Assembly: GCA_025716855.1 (NCBI GenBank)
Contig: JAIXMQ010000005.1
Span: 62,001-126,000 of the forward strand
DNA length: 64,000 bases
DNA from: Pilaira anomala
Lineage: Eukaryota; Mucoromycota; Mucoromycetes; Mucorales; Mucoraceae
Reading direction: 5' to 3'
The notes beneath the pieces were generated by a model, which ran no database searches, was not told where the DNA came from, and saw only the letters and a list, made by a program, of their open reading frames with translations. Positions 9,973 to 22,500 of the stretch are shown here, piece after piece; positions within the stretch are counted from its first letter, which is position 1; every line of letters begins with the position of its first letter. The position numbers and the translations under genes were made by a program.

Positions 9973-11561
9973 ATGTCTACACTCAAGGTTAACCCACATC
10001 GACCTTATTACACACCTGGTTTACACCAACATAATTATACCTCGTTACCTTCAAACGATTCTATTCCGCCCTTATTGGAAGATACTCAACAACATGCACA
10101 ATTTAGAGGCTTAACAGCTCGATGTGTTACTTTTGCAGCCGTAAAGTATTTTGTGACAATGTGTACCAGTCCATTTGAAGTAGGAACTACTTTAATGCAA
10201 GTACAATATTCTCCACATCAAGATGTTGAAGTCGTTGGCATACCTCAAGAATCTGTCCCGGTAAATAATATTAATGTATGCAATAGATAGATAACTCATA
10301 TAATGTATAAAACAGATTCAACATTACGATTCAGAAGAAGAAGAAGATGAAGAAGACGAATTTTTTAAAAGACCAGAAAGAACCTCGATTGATAATGTAC
10401 GTATTAGGACAGAAACTTTATTATCAGTCAGTGTTTATGATGAAACGAATCGACCTATGCATCAAATGGCTCCTATGGAAAAAGGAAGTGTACTGGATAT
10501 TTTGAACTTAATTATGAAACAACCAACTGAAGGTTGGCAAGCATTATTTAAAGGTAGGACGATAGAGGATCCAATAATATATGTATGTATATATCCTGAC
10601 AACAAATTTTTTGCTTAGGTCAAAGAGTTACTTGGGTATATGAAATGCTTCGTACAGTATTAAGACCTGGCTTAGAAAGTTCATTAAATGATATATTTGG
10701 ATTATACGACGATACAATTCCTTTATTACATTTAGATAGTGTGACACCCAACATTTCCACCATTGTAGTATCTCATCTTGTGATTGGATTATTATTAAGT
10801 CCCTTAGAAATTATTCGTACACGGTTAGTTGTTCAATCTTCTTCACCACTTTGTAGAAAATATCATGGCCCTTTACATGCTTTAAGAACCATGTTTCATG
10901 AAGAAGGTGGCTTGAAAGGTGTTTACCTTCAATCACAAAATTTGTTTCCTACCTTATTATATCACACTATCACGCCACTTTTATCGTGTAGTACACCTTT
11001 AATTATTGCTCGTTTATTTCATATCTTTCCTGCTGATAGTCCTATACTGTATGGTGCAGCAGAATTAGCGCTCTCAACACTTGGTTTACTTGTCATGTTA
11101 CCTATTGAAACCATTCGAAAGCGATTACAGAGTCAAGTGAAAGGTGATTTCAAGTCGGCAGTTGCTTTACGTCCTGCTCCTTATAGAGGTTTCTTTGATG
11201 CCTTATATAAGATTATGAAGGAAGAAGGTACTCGCAATAAGAGATCGGCTGAAAGAAAAGAAAGAAAGCAAAACAAATTGATGAATCGTTCCCCTCCTTC
11301 TGAGTCAGATAGTGACGCGGATTTATTCCCGGTCAAACCTACACCTACTGTTACTGCACCTAGTGCTTGGGGAATTCATGGATTATATAGAGGTTTTACT
11401 ATGCAATTGATGGCGAATGTTATGGTCTTTGTATTTCATACAATGAATGGTATTGAAGGTATATAATTACACTCTTTTTTTTTCATTTCATCTATGTATT
11501 AATTTTTATTTTTATTTTTATTTTTTTCATTCATATAGATGGTTTCAATGGTATCATTTAA
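9973..11561 (+). CDS. Mitochondrial carrier-fold protein, UGO1-like
   Basis: Four exons (9973-10260, 10316-10553, 10619-11458, 11539-11561) give 462 residues; the last exon encodes only DGFNGII. Degenerate mitochondrial carrier signatures are present: SPFEVGTTLMQV near residue 57, SPLEIIRTRL in the middle and LPIETIRKRL near residue 325. An acidic EEEEDEEDEFF loop lies between the first two. The long acidic and charged insertions and the first signature ending in Thr rather than Lys/Arg argue against a classical solute carrier. They fit Ugo1, the outer-membrane carrier-like protein that links the fusion GTPases Fzo1 and Mgm1. The start MSTLKVNPHRPYYTPG is the first ATG in this frame. Assignment to Ugo1 rather than another atypical SLC25 member rests on general architecture. 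Confidence 0.75.
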
Positions 11562-13262
11562 ATCGTTTTTTTTTTTTTTTACTTCCTCTTTTTTACTATC
11601 TACTATGTATCAATAAATAAAATAAAACTGTATACTTTCCATTCACTTTTAAATTGAATTGGCTTCAAATTAAAAATGAAAAAAAAAAAACTTCTTTTTC
11701 CTTCTTCCTTTTAGTGTTAAAAAAACAAAAAGGAATGACACTTCTAACACTAATGTCCGAAGCTGAAGTAAAAAGATTTATATTTTATTTCCGGGTATCC
11801 GGGTAGCTTTAACTAACTATTGATAGTAATTTAACATGTTGTTTTTATAAACATTGAATTTAAACAAAAAAGATGGATTAATTTTTTTTTTTTTTTTTTT
11901 TTTAGTAAACAAACATTTCAAGCTTTCCTTTTTCCTTTTTCTTTTTTCTGCATTCAAATGGACCACAAGATATGTTCTGCTTTGTTCTTGACAAGCTTCG
12001 TCCTTCTGTGTAACGAATACAGTAACACTTATATACACCAATGACGTGCTTATATATATTACATGTAAGCTACGTAATTAAACAAGATAAATGACACGTA
12101 CGTTTTGTAAAACATAAAAGTTTTCGGGATCGCATCGCAGTTAAATATTTATGAAAAAAAAAAAAATCGTGGCAATTGCTAAATACTGACTATTATTAAA
12201 AAAGTAAAAATTCATGTGGTTTTCTTTTGTTCTATTAAATATTGTGATGCAAATCGATCCGACAAGACTTTGATTATATAGAAATCTCACACACTATAAT
12301 TCGCGGTTCTTGGAATTATTGTATTAGGAGGGTTACATGCATTATTTACAACGATCTATGTTGTACAGGAAAAGAGTAAAAGGAGGGATCTTACTTTTTT
12401 GCGCATACGTCAAATTGAGTAACAAGTAAAAAAAAAAAAGAAGGTTCAAAATGGGAGTTTTTTGTGCTTTGGACTAAGATTTTATAGAATCTCTTGCACA
12501 ACCTTCCGGGGTTCATAAAATTGAAAAAAAGTGACGATATAAAGTAGCGCCCTTTAGTAAGATTTTCAAACTCTAATCAAACTCTACTTATTTTCTCCTT
12601 TCCATTGACTCCGATTAGAATAAGTAACTGTGGAGAGAATAATAGTTGCGTGAAAGATAAAGATCTTTTGTAAATGGTAAAAAGGAAAAGAGAAAATGTA
12701 CTTTTTTATTTTCGCGTTCTTGTATTGTTTCAAATTAATTTCAATTCGTTTGTTTATTTGGTTATGTTTCAGTAAAGGCATTATTGGGTTCTCAAAGTGC
12801 ACCTTTTTCAATTATATAACTTTTATTGTTGAATTGAAACCGTATTTCGTACCTTTTTTTTTTAACTATTACTATTACGAAAGAAATTGATTGTCTCGAC
12901 TCTCAATTACTCTCTTCTAGATCAATATAATTCTTCATTTTTTATACATTATCATGACGTATAAAAAAAAATCCTGTTTTTTCTGTACACTTTTTTTTTT
13001 TTGAAACGGAGGTCAAATCGTTTTATATCTTCTAAAATTATAAACGACCCTTGTGAACACACACAAAAACATAAGTACAACTTTTCGGAGTCTTGGCTAA
13101 AAAATATAATATCGATTAATGCAATACTTAATTCAAGTGCCAGAAGTGGCTTACTAAATATAAAAAAATTTTCTGGATTAAATATAAAAAGAAAGTTCAT
13201 CAAGGGCGTACCTTAATTTTTTTTTTCTCTTTTCTTTAATTTATTAAATCATATTTATAATA
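11562..13262. other. 1.7-kb intergenic region
   Basis: Only short AT-rich chance ORFs are present (for example 12696-12890, 12584-12811, 13001-13216). No RNA gene was recognised. Confidence 0.5.
13183..13190 (+). promoter_or_regulatory. TATA-like box upstream of the KNH-domain gene
   Basis: TATAAAAA lies 73 bp upstream of the ATG at 13263, a normal distance for a strongly expressed fungal gene. In such AT-rich DNA the motif is common by chance; a second similar one lies near 13159. Confidence 0.35.
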
Positions 13263-14226
13263 ATGAAGTCTGTTCTCGTTGCCATTGCTGCTATCGCCGC
13301 TACTGTTGTTTCTGCTCAAAACAACATTTTGAGTGTCACCTCTCCTCTTAAGGGCACCGTCTACACTGCCGGTAAAACTGCTCGTATCTCTTGGTAATTT
13401 ATTTTTTTTTTTAAAAAAAAAAATAGCATGCTTGCAATGTATACTTATTTTTTTATTTTTTATATATAGGATTAAAGCCACTGTCGATTCTATCCCTAAG
13501 ATTATGTTGGCCAAGGGTGATCCTTCCAACCTTCAAATCGTTGAAGTTCTTGCTGAAAATGTCGATGCCAAGCAAGGTTATTACAACTGGGATATTCCCG
13601 CTGATATCACTCCTGGAAAGGATTACGCTATTGAATTAGGTGAATCACCCGACTTGTCTTTCTCTGGTCTCTTCGCCATTGAAAAGTCTGATATCACTAC
13701 CACTACTACTACTACTACTACTAAAAAGACCACTACCACTACTAAAAAGACTACCACTACTACCACCGCCACTGAAGAGCCTAGTATTACTGAAGTTGAC
13801 ATTGCCTCCACCACTGATGCTGCTGAAGCTTCTCAAGCCACCTCTGTTGAAGGTGCCTCTTCCGTTGCTGCTGAAGCTTCTCAAGCCACCTCTGTTGTTG
13901 AAGGTGCTTCTTCCGTTGCTGAAGAAGCTTCTTCTGTTGCCGAATCTGCTGCTTCTTCTGCTGCTTCCGCTGCTACCTCCGTTGCCGAATCTGCTGCTTC
14001 CGTTGCTTCTGATGTTGCTTCCACTCTTTCTTCTGCCGTCGCTACTGCTACCCCTAACCCTGAACAAACTCAACAACCTGAACAACAACCTGAACAACAA
14101 CCCGAGCAACAACCTGCTGAACAAGAAAACCAAACTGCTGGCGAGCAAAACGCTGGTAACAAGATGGGTTCCAACAAGGCTATCCTTGTTGCTATTGCCG
14201 GTGTTGCCGCTGCTGCCTTAATCTAA
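13263..14226 (+). CDS. Secreted GPI-anchored Kre9/Knh1-like domain protein, Ser/Thr-rich
   Basis: Two exons (13263-13393, 13470-14226) encode 295 residues. An N-terminal signal peptide (MKSVLVAIAAIAATVVSA) is followed by a Kre9/Knh1-type beta-sandwich domain of about 90 residues: ILSVTSPLKGTVYTAGKTARISW, then IVEVLAENV, then WDIPADITPGKDYAIEL. Next are threonine-lysine tracts, alanine/serine-rich repeats and Glu-Gln-Pro repeats, all likely O-mannosylated. The C-terminus is hydrophobic (AILVAIAGVAAAALI) after a Gly-Asn-Lys stretch, as expected for a GPI signal. The likely location is plasma membrane or cell wall. Codon use is strongly biased to C-ending codons (GCC, ACC, CTC, AAG), unlike most neighbours, suggesting high expression. 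The 76-bp intron carries an 11-T/11-A junction. Confidence 0.9.
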
Positions 14227-17150
14227 AAAAAAAAGCAGTTAACTAAAACATCCTCCCTTTCTCTTTCACACCTTTATAATTAATGACTTAATAATCAAAC
14301 CTTTACATGTATAAATAAATATATAAATAAAATAAAAATTCGATTTTTTTTTTAATCCGACGTTTTACTTTTGCTTTTCTTAAAATTTTAAAATCAACAA
14401 TGGATTTAAATTTCTCAATTGAAGCACTTGGTGCCGCACAGTAAAAACTTGAAGCAAAATACATCACATCATTTTAGCAGCTTTTTCTATTTAAACATGT
14501 TTGAAACCCGAAGAAGAGAGAAATCGCACACAAGTGATTTCTACACTTTTAGTTGAAATTGGCCAAAACTAAACAGGTACTCGCTTATGAGATAATAAAA
14601 TGGAAATTTGAGCGAGAGAGCTATCGAGTATATACTGGAATCGTAAAGTACATTTAGATAAATCTTATATCAAGAAATTTTTAGTACGAAACAGGATCGC
14701 TTTTTTTCCGATAAATAATTAACTATTGATGTCTAGAAGGTTTGCACAACAATAACTTGTTGTCATTAACTCCTCAAATAGCCAGACTAGTACGACCCCT
14801 TACCATTCTAATACTACAAATATGTCGCTACAGAATATTCTTATTTCTATTTTTTTTAGCTCCTTTGCATTGCGCAACAACAAAGATGAGAGAAAGAGTG
14901 CAGAAAAGAGTAGACAATCTAGATAATATTATATTACTTATTAATGATATGAAATATTGAGTACAGATATTTGTACAGATATGTATCAACTCAATGCCGC
15001 TGAATTTATTGCAGATGATGATTAAGAGGCTTCTTTAATTACTGTCTCGGGTAGCACAACAACATGGCAAGTTTTTTTTTTTTTTTTTTTTTTTTTGAAG
15101 ACCAATGTTCTTTTGTCTCGTACTTTTTAAGTTTCTGTAAACACGATAACGTTTGAACTAAAATGACAACATCTTTGGGTTTATATGACGTATTTTTTAG
15201 TTCAATATATAAAAATAAACGTTTCCTATTTCTATTTTTACTTTCCACTCGGAAACTTGAAAACAATAACCCTTTTTCTTCCTTTTTAAAAAATATATAC
15301 TTGCTCAATTGCAGTAACGCTTTCAAATTTAGCACTCGGATTAGTTGAATAAAACAAGTGATAGCTAAATTAGACCAATTGCAAAAAGTTGTGCACTGTG
15401 TGAAATACTTTAGTCAAATGTATTACTGTTCGTTATCGAAAACCAGATATATTCTCGCTGAATCAATATGATCATCAATTATGGTCCGGTCTGTATCCCA
15501 TTTATGCTAACTGCGCCTCTCAAAAATTAAAGGGAAGGCAACATGTCACTCATGAGAATAATCATTGGCAGAATGACATATACAGAGTGTTATTTGAATT
15601 CAGACACTGAGACTTCATTAAGCTCTACTTTGAATATTGAACATGATGACTGCGAATTCAAGTTTTCGTGTTTTACCGTCAGATTTATGCAATTATCCAA
15701 CAAGCCTAACATCGTAAAACAAACATATTTTTAATGTCAAAAATATCAATTCTATTACAAGATCAAATGAATTACCTTACATTAAACTAACCGTAAAAAA
15801 AATTGTAAGTGCTTAAACATGACCAGTAAGTGGATAGGTACTAATATCTCTATTTTAGATGCAAGGTAATATATAGTAATCCTCCCAGAAGAGAGTATAA
15901 TGAAGAATAGTATCGTATTAATGTGTATGACTTCATATTTTTCTGTAAACGGAGTACACTATAAAGCAGTATGCTTTATTGAAACTTATATATTGATTTA
16001 TGGTCTTTCTAAACCCCCCTCTCCTCCTCTGTAGTACTTTGTTACCACGCACCACAACCTCACTGCTGTTGATCTGCTGGAACCATTGTAAATACATGAA
16101 AAAACTGGTAAAAAGGTGTAATTATGCTCAGCAAAGAAATGTGCGAGAAAGTGTTTGTCTTTTCACTGTTTTGTTCGTCTGTGCTGACCCTCTTTTTTTC
16201 AAGAAACATATCAGAGGGATTGGTAGTCTCGTCTCAGGTACATTTAAAATACTTTGTATCAGTCTGTTCCTGATGAACTGCTAAAGATGCTTCAATGTTT
16301 CCTTTCTCGTTCAGCGCCATAAAATTCTTCATATTCATCTGATGAGGAGCTTTGCGATGATGATGATAATTGCTCTTTGAATGAGTTAATGCAAGTAAAG
16401 CTATAAAATATCAAATCATCTTTTTTTCCCACATTATTGATGCAGTTAAAAAACTTTTCAAAGTTTTCTATTACCATTCTCCATTATGAAAGGAAAGAGT
16501 TAAATTACAGGTACATATCAAAATGTAACTTTTGAACTTACTACTAATAATATAATGGTGATGAGATATTAGGAAAATGATTGGCCGTCATGAGCATCAG
16601 GGATTCGAACTTCTTTTGATAATACATGCACAGTGATACCATTTATAATTTTAGTAGCTTTGACTTGAAAGAATTGGCGAGATATTGAAGTAAGATGTTT
16701 AATGTTTGATTCATATGGTAAAAGTGTTGCCCAGTATTCAAGCGATTTCTGTAGGACGAAGTCGCCCTTCCTACGATCTTTAATTGATTCTTTTGCCATG
16801 CTTCTATCTTCACAAAAAAAAAAAAACTGTCAACGATATCGTGGTTCATGCGCAAAAAATAAAATCAAGCCTTTTGTTCTTGACTGATTCAGGGATAGCT
16901 TTTGATACCTTCATATTTAGGGCCGTCAGAAATAAGTTTCTGACAATTCTCTTTAGTTCTTTGTTGATCAGTATACGACTCAAAAGAAGTAACTAAAGGA
17001 GCTTTAATGTCAATGTAGAGCATTGTACTAGAAGTGGGATGTACTTTCCAGAAGCATTTTCTACAAAGAAAAGTAGGTTTTGCTCCTTGGTTTAAACAAA
17101 GTTCAGCATAACGAACGTTGTAACACAGAACTTCGAAAAACATAAATAGT
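14227..17150. other. 2.9-kb gene-poor region with possible decayed ORFs
   Basis: No intact gene is recognised. Weakly protein-like, broken frames occur on both strands: plus strand 14742-14960 and 15543-15734, and minus strand 16569-16855 and 16889-17143, the last containing NQGAKPTFLCRKCFWKVHP with a CxxC-like pair. They may be remnants of one mobile-element or gene-family ORF, but no domain can be named. A 22-T run lies near 15070-15096. Confidence 0.4.
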
Positions 17151-17512
17151 AGTGGGTTTCATTTCTAGTCGTCCCACTTTTGGGACGAATTATTTTTTAA
17201 TTTTGACCAATAAAATCGCTCTCCCATTTTAACTCAATTCATCCCACTTTTTTTTGGGACGACCGGTGGGAGGAATTCTTATCTTTTTTGTTTAAATTTT
17301 TATTTAACACTACTACATCACTTGAAATGACTAGAAGCCCCAAACAGCTTCTGAGAGAAAAGCTTGAATCTCGCTTACGTATAAAACTCAATAATTTATT
17401 TTATTTCTAAAAATGGGATGAATGGGTTTCATTTCTAATGAGTGGGAGAGTAATTTAATTGGCTGATGTTAAATTCATCCCAACAGTGGGACGATTAGAA
17501 ATGAAACCCACT
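17151..17512. mobile_element. MITE-like element with long inverted repeats
   Basis: The left end starts AGTGGGTTTCATTTCTAG at 17151 and the right end is its near-perfect complement ending at 17512. Comparing the two halves, similarity continues inward for about 100 bp (GTCCCAC, then GGGA-GAAT, then CTCTCCCA), with substitutions and small indels. No coding capacity is present. Because the tip is partly palindromic with its flank (ATAGT before, AGTTA after), the target duplication can be read as TA, AGT or TAGT. The size of 362 bp and the structure fit a non-autonomous DNA transposon. Confidence 0.8.
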
Positions 17513-17976
17513 AGTTACACCCTTCAAAATACAATAAAATACTTTAATATGTTTAATAGTATTCAATTCTAGACTTTATTGTTATCCTTCATTGCTTAAC
17601 TTTCATTTGTACCAAATTACGTATATCTCTAAAATCATCTTTCTACATATTAGAATTGAGTATAATAATGCTTATGGTAATATCGGATCTGCATTGAGAG
17701 CATAGCATGTTTCACGATAACTGCTAAAGGCATTAATAAAGTAGTTTTTTTTTTTTTTTAATTTAAACAGACTTGACAATAAAGCGACTAACATATATAT
17801 AATATCATGATAAAAATGTTGACAATGTTTTATGGGACTTAAAGTTCTCCTATTATCAACATAAAATTTATGCAGATTTGAGTATAGTGTAACTATTACT
17901 TTTTCTTTGAAAACACCTTATTTTATTTTTTTATTTTTTACATCCTCAACTTTCTAGAAGCCAAAATAGAGTGTAG
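17513..17976. other. Intergenic region downstream of OCA1
   Basis: AT-rich with no gene. It includes part of an inverted repeat (AAGCCAAAAT at 17958-17967) that is complementary to the end of the OCA1 coding region. Confidence 0.45.
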
Positions 17977-18659
17977 CTAAACACCCCATTTTGGCTTATT
18001 TGTAGGAATTCCAACAAGATCCGTATCAAAAAGTTCAATAAATTGTTCATTTAATAATCTAACTTTAGGACCTGCATATCGACGATATTCTTCGAAGATC
18101 GATGTCAAATTCCAACGTTGTAGTTTTCGCATACATCCTACAATTGTACCTAATTTATTCAATGTAAATTTTACACCTCTCAATTACAAATCAACTCATT
18201 AATTTACCTGTTCTGTGTCTACCCAAATTACACATAATTATCATGGGATAATTTGTAGGGTTTAATATTAAATCAAGAGCTTGTAAAACAGCTTCTTCAG
18301 TGATGGGATCCCACGCATTCACAGAAGACACGACACCTAAATGATGCAACTGAATCTCTTGGTCATCGATAAAATCCAAACTAATGCAGTGTTAGCATTT
18401 CCAATATAAAATTGAAGTTGAAATATGTGCTTACAAACGTTGGTTAGGTTCTTCTGGTGCAAGCCAGGCGATAGTCTTTAAGCCAAGTTTTTCTAGGAAC
18501 GGAAAGTTAAGTTCATTGGGCTGTCCAGAACGATACAAGTCTTCCTCAATCATGCCAAAATTCTATTTGCAAGTTTTTAATATATTGTTTATTTCCAATA
18601 AGTAAACTTTTGTTTTCTTTTTACTTTACGACAGGTGGTATAAAATGTTGGGAGCTCAT
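17977..18659 (-). CDS. OCA1: OCA1-type atypical dual-specificity phosphatase (PFA-DSP family)
   Basis: Four exons (18630-18659, 18435-18562, 18208-18380, 17977-18149) join in frame to 167 residues. It begins [20 protein letters not shown], followed by [20 protein letters not shown], the opening of the Oca1/Siw14 family, whose members cleave phosphate from inositol pyrophosphates or phosphoproteins. The catalytic P-loop is CNLGRHRTG (Cys then five residues then Arg), near residues 103-111, split by intron 3 in the final glycine. The C-terminal part, [20 protein letters not shown], is the most conserved block of Oca1. Yeast Oca1 is needed for the cell-cycle response to oxidants. The short first exon and GTAAAG donor were chosen because they restore PPVNFG. 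It ends at TAG. Confidence 0.9.
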
Positions 18660-19532
18660 AATAAAGTATAAAAAACAAAAGAACTGAGATGTTATTACAA
18701 GCAGGAAAGCGTCTCTATTTTAACTTACGTGACTTGTATATAACCAAATAATACAGAATCCACGGATCCAAAAATACAGTGATTGATGATGCAGATTGGA
18801 ATTTCGGATGCTCTTTAACCTTCTAATTTTTTTTTCTGTATAAATCTTCTTCAATACACAGTGCTTACAGTATCAATAGACTTTTACAACTGATACCATA
18901 ATACTATTAGTAATGCCTTGGTTTATAAAAGATTGATCGACTTTTTTAGATAATTCCATTTTCTAACGAGTGTATCCTCCCTTTGGTGGCCCTGTCTTCC
19001 TCATTCTCACGAGTGGATATATAGTGCAGTTTAGCCTACGTATAATGATACATCAACCATACTGATATTAGTAGGAAGTTGGATAAAAAGTTCTCATCTC
19101 GGTAGTTATCTCTTCTAAGAAAAATATTCGTCATCAAGTAAATGCGACGTTTGGGATAGGTACCCATTTAAAAGTATTTAAAGGAAAACAATGTTGATTT
19201 ATCGTATCTATTGCTTATGACGAGCTGTATCCGTTTTTTACTTATTCATCCTGTGTTAGGATCAAGTTAAAAAGTGATTAGATCATGTAAATAAATAAAC
19301 CTGTTTATCATGTATCATATTAAAGTATAAAATAAAGGCGTATTACATATATATTTGCCATCTTAAAGAAGTCAACATTAATGTATGCCCCTTATTTTTT
19401 GAAGTAAAACGAAGAACCCATAATATACAGCATGACTGTTTTTTTTATAGAATTAGACAGTACATAATTTTCTTTTTTGATTTATATTTCTTTTTCTTCT
19501 TTTTATTTCATAAAAAAAAAGAAACGCGTTCC
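18660..19532. other. Shared upstream region of divergent OCA1 and CFT1
   Basis: 873 bp between two head-to-head start codons. No ORF or RNA gene is recognised. An A-run precedes the CFT1 ATG. Confidence 0.5.
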
Positions 19533-22500
19533 ATGTCGGCGTATGCAGTGTATCAAGAGTTGTTTCCACCACAAACAGTGGAACAAGTAGAGACAAGTCA
19601 CTTCACTTCAGCTGATGCTATTAACCTTGTAGTCGCAAAAGCTTCTTTATTACAGATCTATGAGTTTGTAGAGTATATACCGGATATAGAAGAAGAGGAC
19701 GAAGACGAAACTCTTGATGATCAGGAATTAGCAAATGAACGTTTAAACGAAAACGAAGACATGGTAAACGAAAACAAGTGTGATGTTATCGTCCTTTTTT
19801 TTTTTTTAACTCGGTTTTTATTTTAGACATTAACTTTTCCAAAGTTAAAACCTTTAAAGAAGAACACGGCAGATAAAACTTCTGGAAGATTAGAATTAGT
19901 AGCACAATATAAACTGAATGGTACCATTGCTACTATGGGTGTTGTCAAAACCACTTCTCCACGTGGAAAAGAAGGTTGCGATAGCTTATTATTAGGTTTT
20001 AGTGATGCTAAGGTATTTTTTTTTAAAAAAAAATAAAAAGTAGAAGACACTAAAGCAACAACTTATAAAAATTATAAAATAGATGTCATTATTAGAATGG
20101 TCGCCCGCAACGAATTCAATTGTCACTGTATCTATTCATTATTACGAACGAGATGAATTTAAAGTAGGCAATACATATCAACACTACAGACATTTTATTC
20201 ATTTATTCATTATTTTAGAAAGAATTTCTTACCAACCCATATCCATCCAGCATTCACATTGATCCTCAACAACGTTGTGCCGTACTGAATTTTTATGATA
20301 ATAAATTAGCTGTCTTACCTTTTCGTCAAGCAGATAAATTAGATGAACGTCAAGGAGATGCAGAGGAAGAAGATGAAGCACAGTAAGTAAACCTTCCCCC
20401 CCCCCCGAGAAAAATGAATGTTTACACGTAAAAACTTATTCCATCATTGTATTAGCAAGTGGCCCTATTCACCAAGTTTCTTGATTGATTTGGAATCTAT
20501 TGACCCACGTATAAAGAATGTGATTGATATGGTCTTTTTAGCAGATTATTATGAGCCTACATTAGCTATTTTATTTCAATCTGAACAAACCTGGACAGGT
20601 CGTTTAGCCAGTGTCAAAGATACTGTCTCTGTTGTTGTTGTCTCACTCGATTTACAAGCAAAGATCTATCCGATTATTTATTCAATTGATAAATTACCTT
20701 ACGATTGTATTAAATTAGTTGCAATGCCTAAACCTGTCACAGGTGTCTTGGTCATCGCTGCTAATTCTCTTTTACATGTCTCTCAAGGTTCCCCTGGTGT
20801 AGGTGTTGCAGTCAATGGATATACCAAAAAACTGACAGAATTCCCAGGTATGCTCTATGAAGATGCTGCAATTAACTTGGGTCTCAGCTTAGATGGTGCA
20901 AAAGCTTTAGCCTTTGGTGGTGACAGATGTTTAATATTTATGCAAAATGGTAATTGGGCTGTAGTTCAGATGAAAATGGATGGTAGTAAGATTGTGGGTA
21001 TGAATATTAAAGAGATTAAGCATGAATTGAAACGAGATAGTCAGGTTTTGGCTCCATTAGCCACAGTTCCATCATGTGTTACAAATGTAAAGAATGGGGA
21101 GTATTTCTTTTTAGGAAGTCGTGTAGGAGATTCATTGCTTCTTAAATGGAAATATAGTAAAGAAGGATCAAAAAATCAAGAGGACGATTTCATGTTTCGT
21201 GTATGTGATACATTATTAAATACGGGTCCTATTGTGGATATGACAATTGGTGATGTAGAAAGTAACCAAAAGACAGAGGAAGAGGAAGAAAATACCACAG
21301 TAGCTGGTATTCCTGATTTAGAGTTAGTGAGTTGTTCAGGTCATGGTAGAAATGGTGCACTCTGTGTCTTTCAAAGACATATTCATCCACAAACTTCCTT
21401 TTCATTTGATCAATCGGATAGTCAAGCCATCTTTTCTATAAAGTGTCGTAAAGAACTTCCATTTGATGATGCAGCAGGTGAACGACTTCGTAAATCGACT
21501 AAAACAGTAGTAGATGGTGAACAAGAACACAGTCGATGGGAAAAACAAGAAAACGATAACGTATTTGACGAAGCGTTCGATAAACTATTATTTATTAGTA
21601 AATCAAAGAGCACAATGGTATTATCTGCTGGTGATGAATTACAAGAATTGGTCAAGACAGGATTTTACACACGTGGACCTACAATTACTGTATGCACTTT
21701 GTTTGATGCAACACGTATTGTTCAAGTTTATGCAACAGGTGTAATGATTTTGACACCAGAAGGAAAGCGTATTCATACAATTCCTATTCGTGGAGCTAAA
21801 ATTGTAGATGCTAGTATTCGAGATCCTTATATTTTATTAACTTTAGAAAATAACAAGATTTTAGCTTTACAAGGTGATGCAGCTACAAAAGATATTACAC
21901 CAATTCAATTACCTTCTTATATTAAAGAAACTTCAATCGCAATGGCAAGTATCTTTGCAGATACTTCTGGATTATTTTCAAGCGTAGCAGAAAAGACAGC
22001 TACATTAAAAGCAAAAGCAGCTGCAGCTGCAGCTGCAGCTCAAGCAGTGAAAGGAAATCAAAAGAAACGTAAAGCAACGGATGAAAATCATCATAAATCA
22101 GAAACCTTCAAGAAACCAAATACAGTACCCGAATTTGATGAAGTGGATATGGATCTTTATGGTGAGACATTAGATGAAGCATTAAATACAGTGACATCTA
22201 CACCTAGTGTTGTACCAGATACGATGGATCACCAAGACGATGATGATGAAATGCTTTATGGTAACGATACATCCAACCCCCAAATGGATCAACAAACCAA
22301 TATGATTACAGAAGAAATTGACGAAGTCAATGTTAGTTTACAAGGAGGACCCTTAAACGAGATTACACGCGTTAGTTTTTGGTCAATTATTTATACAACA
22401 GATGGTACTTTACAAATCTATAGTCTTCCTGATTTCAAACAATACTTTGTATGTCCTCAGTTTGATATTGCACCAGATTTAATTACAGATCATGGAGATA

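Noticed and set aside
13640..14221. Long overlapping ORFs on both strands within the KNH-domain gene
   Set aside because: Leucine/proline-rich or serine/arginine-rich translations are frame shadows of the Thr/Ala/Ser-rich real gene.
14742..14960. 72-residue hydrophobic-then-basic ORF
   Set aside because: No family resemblance, no splice-compatible extension, and AT-rich context; could be chance or decay.
16569..17143. Minus-strand ORFs with CxxC-like residues that might form one gene
   Set aside because: Adjacent frames cannot be joined by plausible introns and no domain is recognised; kept only as a possible relic in the region note.
20418..20455. Alternative start of CFT1 inside intron 4
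   Set aside because: The upstream exons encode conserved CFT1 N-terminal sequence and splice in frame to 20456; the extra residues are intronic.
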